From SIG440 sp045645905 (GTDB lineage Bacteria > Bacillota > Clostridia > Monoglobales > Monoglobaceae), in NCBI GenBank assembly GCA_045645905.1, contig JAZRJT010000075.1, positions 1 through 26,487 on the forward strand: 26,487 bases of DNA, read 5' to 3'. How positions within the stretch are numbered: position 1 is the stretch's first letter; every line of letters starts with the position of its first letter. Shown piece after piece: positions 22,081 to 26,487 of this stretch. A program made the position numbers and the translations under genes. Below the pieces are notes generated by a model, which did not search any database, was not told the DNA's origin, and worked only from the letters and a program-made list of their open reading frames with translations.

Positions 22081-24090
22081 ATGAAAACAGAAAAAACAGC
22101 AGCAAAGGTGTTTTTTAATTCACGGCGCAGATACATACGATTGTCGGTGTATGCGGCATTATTGGTTGCTTTAGGAATTGTTATGGCTATAAACCGCAGA
22201 ACCGAGGCGATTTTTGAACTTGCCATTACTGCCGGTGTAATTGCATTCGAGATTTTTCACGTACGAAAAAGTCAGAAGGAGTTTTTGCTTTATACCGAGC
22301 ATTTGGGCTTTTGCCTTAATGACAATTCGCGTGGCTCACTGCTTAACTATCCGGCACCCTTGGTTATCACCAATACCGATGGGCAAATAACCTGGTATAA
22401 TGACTTGTTCAGAAATGCTGTTGGTGTCGACGAACTTTTTGGCAAGCCCGTTCAGGAATTGATTCCAAAACTGGAAATAAAAAAGTTTATGGAAACCGAT
22501 GAGCAAAACCGCATTAACCTGACAATAGGCGAAAACTATTATGAGGTATGGGGAAATATTGCAAAAAATACAATGTCTGCAACTCAAAGCAGTCTTATAG
22601 TATTATATTTCATCGACAAAACCGAGGAAGTACGCACAGCCAAGCTTCGCAATGATGAAAAAATGATTGAAGCAATAGTTATTATTGATAACTATGACGA
22701 GGTTTTAAAGGAAACTCCCGATTCAAATCACGGCACTCTTATTGGTGAGATTGAATCAAAGGTTGGTGCCTGGGTTGCATCGGGCAATGGTATTTTGCGA
22801 AAGTATGAGCGTGACAAATTTATTGTATTTTTTAGCAATAAAGATTTTGCAAAGATTACCGAGGCTAAGTTTTCTGTACTTGATGATGTGCGTAGCATTA
22901 ATCACGAAAATAAAATCCCGGCAACACTCAGTATCGGTGTTGGCAAGGCGGGACTGGACGTTGCAGAAAATGATAAATATGCACGTCTTGCAATAGATAT
23001 GGCTTTGGGACGAGGCGGCGACCAGGTGGTTATCCGTGATAATGTAAACTTTACATTTTTCGGGGCAAAGACCCGTGAGGTTGAAAAACGTACCAAGGTT
23101 AAGGCAAGGGTTGTGGCACACGCCCTGCGTGAGTTGATTGACCATTCAAGCAAGGTAATAATTATGGGCCATCATAATTCGGATATGGATAGCCTTGGGG
23201 CGGCAATAGGTCTTTTTAAAAGTGTTAAAAGCCGCGGTAAGAATGCATTTATTGCTGTTGAACAAAGCACAAGCAATGCAAAAGTGCTGATACAGGAATT
23301 TAAAAAGATTCCGCAGTATGAGGATGCTTTTATCAGCAGTGAGTACGCTCTTAACATTTTTGACCGTGAAACTCTGGTTGTTGTGGTTGACGTGCACCGA
23401 CCCGGTATGGTAGAGTGCCCCGAACTTTTGCAACACGCAAAAAATGTGGTACTGATTGACCATCACCGCAAAAGTGAGGACTTTATCGAAAATGCGGTGC
23501 TCACATATCACGAGCCTTTTGCATCCTCTACCTGTGAGATGATAACCGAAATTCTGCAGTATGTTCAGGACAATGAGCGTCTTACCAAGCAGGAGGCAGA
23601 GGCACTTTATGCCGGTATCTTTATGGATACAAAGGGCTTTACCTTTAAAGCAGGTGTCAGAACCTTTGAGGCGGCATCATACCTCAGACGTATGGGCGTT
23701 GACACAGTAAGCGTACGCAGACTTTTTAAAACTAATATAAACAGCTATATTGCCAAGGCTGAAATTATAAGAAATGCTGTGATTTATAAGGATAATATTG
23801 CGGTTTCATATTTGTATGAAGAATGCCCCGATATGTCGGTGACAGTTGCACAGGCGGCCGATGAACTTCTTAATATTTCAGGAATTGAGGCATCTTTTGT
23901 TCTTGCAAAGGCGGGCAGTCGTGTCCTTATCAGCGGACGTTCGCTTGAGACAATCAATGTTCAGGTAATTCTTGAAAAGCTTGGCGGCGGCGGACATATA
24001 ACCATCGCAGGTGCTCAGCTTGTGGATACGGCACTTGAGGATGCTGACAGACTTTTGAAGGAAGCGATTGACGAGGTTTTAAGCCAGTAA
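22081..24090 (+). CDS. gdpP: Cyclic-di-AMP phosphodiesterase GdpP (YybT)
   Basis: GdpP hydrolyses c-di-AMP to pApA and so controls potassium and osmolyte balance and wall stress. The 669-residue protein has two N-terminal membrane helices (about 20-37 and 43-61) and a PAS-like sensor region (about 85-180). The GGDEF domain is degenerate: A-L-G-R-G-G-D-Q replaces the catalytic motif. The DHH domain has H364, D368 and D370 in G-H-H-N-S-D-M-D-S, D437 in V-D-V-H-R-P, and D460-H461-H462. The DHHA1 end carries G-G-G-G-H at 635-639. All metal ligands are present, so the enzyme should be active. A very strong GGAGGTGA site precedes ATG 22081. Its place between yybS and rplI is conserved in Bacillota. 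Confidence 0.96.
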   Translation: MKTEKTAAKVFFNSRRRYIRLSVYAALLVALGIVMAINRRTEAIFELAITAGVIAFEIFHVRKSQKEFLLYTEHLGFCLNDNSRGSLLNYPAPLVITNTDGQITWYNDLFRNAVGVDELFGKPVQELIPKLEIKKFMETDEQNRINLTIGENYYEVWGNIAKNTMSATQSSLIVLYFIDKTEEVRTAKLRNDEKMIEAIVIIDNYDEVLKETPDSNHGTLIGEIESKVGAWVASGNGILRKYERDKFIVFFSNKDFAKITEAKFSVLDDVRSINHENKIPATLSIGVGKAGLDVAENDKYARLAIDMALGRGGDQVVIRDNVNFTFFGAKTREVEKRTKVKARVVAHALRELIDHSSKVIIMGHHNSDMDSLGAAIGLFKSVKSRGKNAFIAVEQSTSNAKVLIQEFKKIPQYEDAFISSEYALNIFDRETLVVVVDVHRPGMVECPELLQHAKNVVLIDHHRKSEDFIENAVLTYHEPFASSTCEMITEILQYVQDNERLTKQEAEALYAGIFMDTKGFTFKAGVRTFEAASYLRRMGVDTVSVRRLFKTNINSYIAKAEIIRNAVIYKDNIAVSYLYEECPDMSVTVAQAADELLNISGIEASFVLAKAGSRVLISGRSLETINVQVILEKLGGGGHITIAGAQLVDTALEDADRLLKEAIDEVLSQ

Positions 24091-24121
24091 AGAAAATATA
24101 ATTCAGAAAGGATGAACATAA

Positions 24122-24571
24122 ATGAAAGTTATACTTACTCAGGACGTAAAGGCACAGGGAAAGAAGGGCGACCTTATAAATGTCAGCGACGGATATGCAA
24201 GAAATTTTCTGTTGCCAAAGGGTCTTGCTATTGAGGCAAACAAACAGGCATTAAATGATTTGGAAGGTAAGCGTGAGGCTGCGGCTTTTCATAAAAATGT
24301 TGAAGAAGAAAAGGCAAGAAATATTGCAGAGCGTATGAAGGAAATAACTGTTAACCTTTCAGCAAAGGCAGGTGCCGGCGGAAAGCTGTTCGGCTCAATC
24401 ACATCAAAGGATGTTGCCGAGGCATTAAAGGCGCAGTATAAAATTGATATTGACAAAAGAAAGTTTGAACTGAAGGATGGAATTAAAACACTTGGAACAA
24501 CCGAGGTTCTGGTGCGTCTTTATCCACAGATAACAGGTACGTTTAAGGTTAATGTTACCGAACAAAAATAG
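24122..24571 (+). CDS. rplI: 50S ribosomal protein L9
   Basis: L9 binds 23S rRNA near the L1 stalk and helps keep reading frame. The 149 residues are the normal length. The N-terminal domain (1-50) has V-I-L-T-Q-D-V, the G-K-K-G-D-L motif and the rRNA-binding G-Y-A-R-N-F-L-L-P-K-G. A long connecting helix (about 45-80) leads to the C-terminal domain with K-L-F-G-S-I-T and K-F-E-L-K-D. AAAGGA precedes ATG 24122. It lies between gdpP and dnaB, as in Bacillus. Confidence 0.98.
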   Translation: MKVILTQDVKAQGKKGDLINVSDGYARNFLLPKGLAIEANKQALNDLEGKREAAAFHKNVEEEKARNIAERMKEITVNLSAKAGAGGKLFGSITSKDVAEALKAQYKIDIDKRKFELKDGIKTLGTTEVLVRLYPQITGTFKVNVTEQK

Positions 24572-24602
24572 ATTTTTGTAAATATACAAAGGAGGGGAAT
24601 AT

Positions 24603-25964
24603 ATGGAAGAAAGGCTTGAAACCAGGGGCACAGAATTTGAAAGAGCCATGCCGTTCAGTCGTGAGGCAGAACAGTCGGTTTTAGGTGCGATGCTTCTTGA
24701 TTCGCAGTGTATTCCCGAAGCAACTAATATTTGCAGGGCTGATGATTTTTATATTGAGAGAAATAAGGAGCTTTTTAAGGCTATTGTTGAACTTTATAAT
24801 TTAGGCAAGCCCGTTGAAATTGTTACCATAAAGGAACAGCTTATACTGCGTGGTGTTTTTGACTCGGTTGGCGGGCTTGAGTATGTTATGGAAACTATGA
24901 ATATGGTGCCCACGACCCGAAATATAAAGCACTATGCCGAAATTGTTGCTCAAAAGTCTTTACTCAGAAACATCATACGAATTTCCGAAAAGGCGGCAGA
25001 AAACTGTTACCACGGTGACGAAGAGGCAGATTCTATCCTTGGTGAGATGGAACAAAAGCTGATAGACATTTCGCAAGGGCGAAGCTCTAAAGGTCCTGTT
25101 CATTTGCGGACATATTTAGGGCAGAGTGTTGAAAAGCTTGCAAAGCTTTCTGAAACCGAGGAGGAAGTAACAGGTATATCTACAGGATTTATCGACTTAG
25201 ACAAGCGTACGGCAGGTCTGCATGGCTCTGAGCTTGTGCTGATTGCGGCTCGACCCGGTATGGGTAAAACAAGTTTTGCTTTAAATATTGCACAGAATGT
25301 AGCAATTGATACAGGAACCTGTGTTGCCATATTCAATCTTGAAATGCCAGGAATACAAATTGCCAACCGTATGCTCTCAAGTGAGGCAATGGTCAGCTCC
25401 GAGGCGCTTAAAAAAGGCAATATAAAAGACGAAGAATGGGAAAAGATTGGCGAGGCGGTTGATGTTTTAAGCCGTGCCGATATCTATATAGACGACACTT
25501 CATCAATTACAGCTTCAGAGATTGTTTCACGATGCAGAAAACTGAAAATGGAGCACAATCTGGGTCTTGTTGTTATTGACTATATACAGCTTATCAGCGG
25601 CGGCAAAACCAAAGGTGACGGTAACCGTCAGCAAGAAATTTCGGATATTTCACGTAGCCTTAAGATTATGGCAAATGATTTGAATATCCCTGTTATTGCA
25701 CTTTCACAGCTCAACCGCTCGGTTGAGAGCCGTGACGTGAAGGAACCCCGACTTAGTGATTTGCGTGAATCGGGTGCTATCGAGCAGGATGCCGATATGG
25801 TTATGTTCCTTTACCGTGAGGGTGCTTATAACCCTGAGGCAGAAGAACCCAACCGTACAAAATGTATCTTTGCTAAGCACAGAAACGGTGAAACAGGCTT
25901 TGATTACTTAACATGGCTTGGTGAATTTACTAAATTTTCTAATTGGAGTGGAAGCCGTGAGTAA
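24603..25964 (+). CDS. dnaB: Replicative DNA helicase DnaB (DnaC in Bacillus)
   Basis: DnaB is the hexameric 5'-3' helicase at the replication fork. The 453 residues include the N-terminal helical domain (P-F-S-R-E-A-E-Q-S-V-L-G-A, about 17-29), a linker, and the RecA-like C-terminal domain. There the G-I-S-T-G-F-I-D-L-D entry motif and Walker A R-P-G-M-G-K-T (217-223) are followed by N-L-E-M-P and Walker B V-V-I-D-Y-I-Q-L. Later come S-Q-L-N-R-S-V-E and D-L-R-E-S-G-A-I-E-Q-D-A-D. There is no intein or insertion. A very strong AAGGAGGGG site precedes ATG 24603. Its last eight bases overlap the tilS start. Confidence 0.98.
   Translation: MEERLETRGTEFERAMPFSREAEQSVLGAMLLDSQCIPEATNICRADDFYIERNKELFKAIVELYNLGKPVEIVTIKEQLILRGVFDSVGGLEYVMETMNMVPTTRNIKHYAEIVAQKSLLRNIIRISEKAAENCYHGDEEADSILGEMEQKLIDISQGRSSKGPVHLRTYLGQSVEKLAKLSETEEEVTGISTGFIDLDKRTAGLHGSELVLIAARPGMGKTSFALNIAQNVAIDTGTCVAIFNLEMPGIQIANRMLSSEAMVSSEALKKGNIKDEEWEKIGEAVDVLSRADIYIDDTSSITASEIVSRCRKLKMEHNLGLVVIDYIQLISGGKTKGDGNRQQEISDISRSLKIMANDLNIPVIALSQLNRSVESRDVKEPRLSDLRESGAIEQDADMVMFLYREGAYNPEAEEPNRTKCIFAKHRNGETGFDYLTWLGEFTKFSNWSGSRE
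25945..25948 (+). promoter_or_regulatory. Ribosome binding site for tilS inside dnaB
   Basis: GGAG lies eight bases before the GTG at 25957, within the dnaB coding sequence. It supports GTG 25957 as the tilS start and coupled translation of the two genes. Confidence 0.6.
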
Positions 25965-26487
25965 TGTTAACTCAGTTTTGCAGGAAGTTATGGATACCAT
26001 CCGCAAACATGGGATGATAGATAAAGGTGACAGAATATTGGCTGCAGTTTCAGGCGGTGCAGATTCGGTGTGTATGCTTCACGCACTTAATACAATTAAA
26101 AAATCAATAGGCTTTGAAATTTATTGTGCACACCTTAATCATTGCCTGCGTGGTGATGCAGCCGACAATGACGAAAAATTTGTTGTTGATTTATGTAAAA
26201 GGCTGGGCATACCGGTTTTTACAAAATCGGTTGATGTAGCGGCTCTGGCGAGCGAAAAAAAACTGACAACCGAAGAGGCAGGACGCTTTGCCAGATATGA
26301 ATTTTTCAGAGAACTTTCGCAAAAACACAAAATTAATAAAACGGCAACAGCACACAACAAGGATGATAAGGCTGAAACCGTTCTTATGCGGATAATCCGT
26401 GGTACGGGTACAGATGGCCTTAAAGGTATTGCGTATGTCAGAGCAGATGGAATAATAAGATTTTTTATCTGTTTCCATTTGCTGAAT
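25957..26487 (+). CDS. tilS: tRNA(Ile)-lysidine synthetase TilS, 5' part, cut by window edge
   Basis: TilS attaches lysine to C34 of tRNA-Ile(CAU), so that it reads AUA and is charged with isoleucine. The frame from GTG 25957 stays open for 177 codons to the window end. It shows the PP-loop S32-G-G-A-D-S37 that binds ATP, H-L-N-H-C-L-R-G, the E-E-A-x-R-x-x-R-Y motif, A-H-N-K-D-D-K-A-E-T-V-L and R-G-T-G-T-D-G-L-K-G-I. The last readable motif, I-I-R, is normally followed by P-L-L; here it is followed by F-F-I-C-F-H, so the final 25 bases may be out of frame or not native. It overlaps dnaB by eight bases. Confidence 0.92.
   Translation, partial: MSNVNSVLQEVMDTIRKHGMIDKGDRILAAVSGGADSVCMLHALNTIKKSIGFEIYCAHLNHCLRGDAADNDEKFVVDLCKRLGIPVFTKSVDVAALASEKKLTTEEAGRFARYEFFRELSQKHKINKTATAHNKDDKAETVLMRIIRGTGTDGLKGIAYVRADGIIRFFICFHLLN

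Noticed and set aside
24574..24590. TTTGTA/TACAAA inverted repeat before the dnaB binding site
   Set aside because: An all-but-one A-T six-pair stem is common by chance in this composition and lies outside the strong GGAGGGG site.
1..26487. Mobile elements, CRISPR arrays, tRNA or rRNA genes, defence or biosynthetic clusters
   Set aside because: I looked for transposase and integrase motifs, regularly spaced repeats, tRNA cloverleaf features and unusual gene sets, and found none. Every sizeable stretch is explained by core genes.

Overview
This window is an ordinary stretch of core chromosome from a spore-forming, low-to-moderate GC Gram-positive bacterium, most likely a member of Clostridia (Bacillota). 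The evidence is a stage II sporulation gene (spoIIR) with a sigma-F-like promoter, strong GGAGG-type ribosome binding sites, near-consensus sigma-A promoters, and several Firmicutes gene neighbourhoods: the DUF1934 gene (ywiB-type) before argS, the ECF ATPases and ecfT before truA, and yybS-gdpP-rplI-dnaB. I cannot fix genus or species from sequence alone. All genes but spoIIR are on the plus strand. There is no tRNA, rRNA, CRISPR array, insertion sequence, phage gene or other sign of horizontal transfer, and no gene-free stretch longer than about 145 bases.

Layout. (1) 1-1059: the last codons of a probable rimI, then tsaD. (2) 1056-1679, minus strand: spoIIR, whose stop codon overlaps that of tsaD. 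It diverges from ddl across an intergenic region carrying a sigma-F-like promoter on one strand and a sigma-A promoter on the other. (3) 1751-15499: one long co-directional run with no recognisable terminator: ddl, murI, DUF1934, argS, an S41 protease, an Mrp-type Fe-S ATPase, a SAM methyltransferase, ecfA1, ecfA2, ecfT, truA, a DUF5711 protein, a CvpA protein and rho. (4) 15564-19282: a glycolytic block, pgk-tpiA | terminator | gpmI | terminator, with a clear promoter before pgk. (5) 19346-20965: a stand-alone YtcJ-type amidohydrolase. (6) 20984-26487: a very strong extended -10 promoter driving yybS (DUF2232), gdpP, rplI, dnaB and a tilS cut by the window edge.

How the genes fit together. 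ddl and murI supply the D-amino acid building blocks of peptidoglycan. argS, tsaD, truA, tilS, rplI and the methyltransferase serve translation and RNA modification. pgk, tpiA and gpmI are the triose part of glycolysis. ecfA1A2T is the shared energising module of ECF vitamin transporters, with no substrate-binding S component nearby. gdpP degrades c-di-AMP, dnaB unwinds the replication fork and rho terminates transcription. SpoIIR is the secreted forespore signal that activates sigma-E in the mother cell. The S41 protease with a peptidoglycan-binding domain resembles the CtpA/CtpB family.

I found no convincing undescribed system. The points most worth a second look are the spoIIR arrangement with its sigma-F-like promoter, the DUF5711 protein between truA and cvpA-rho, the terminator inside the glycolytic cluster, residue-level variants in MurI, ArgS and Ddl, and the odd end of tilS at the window edge.
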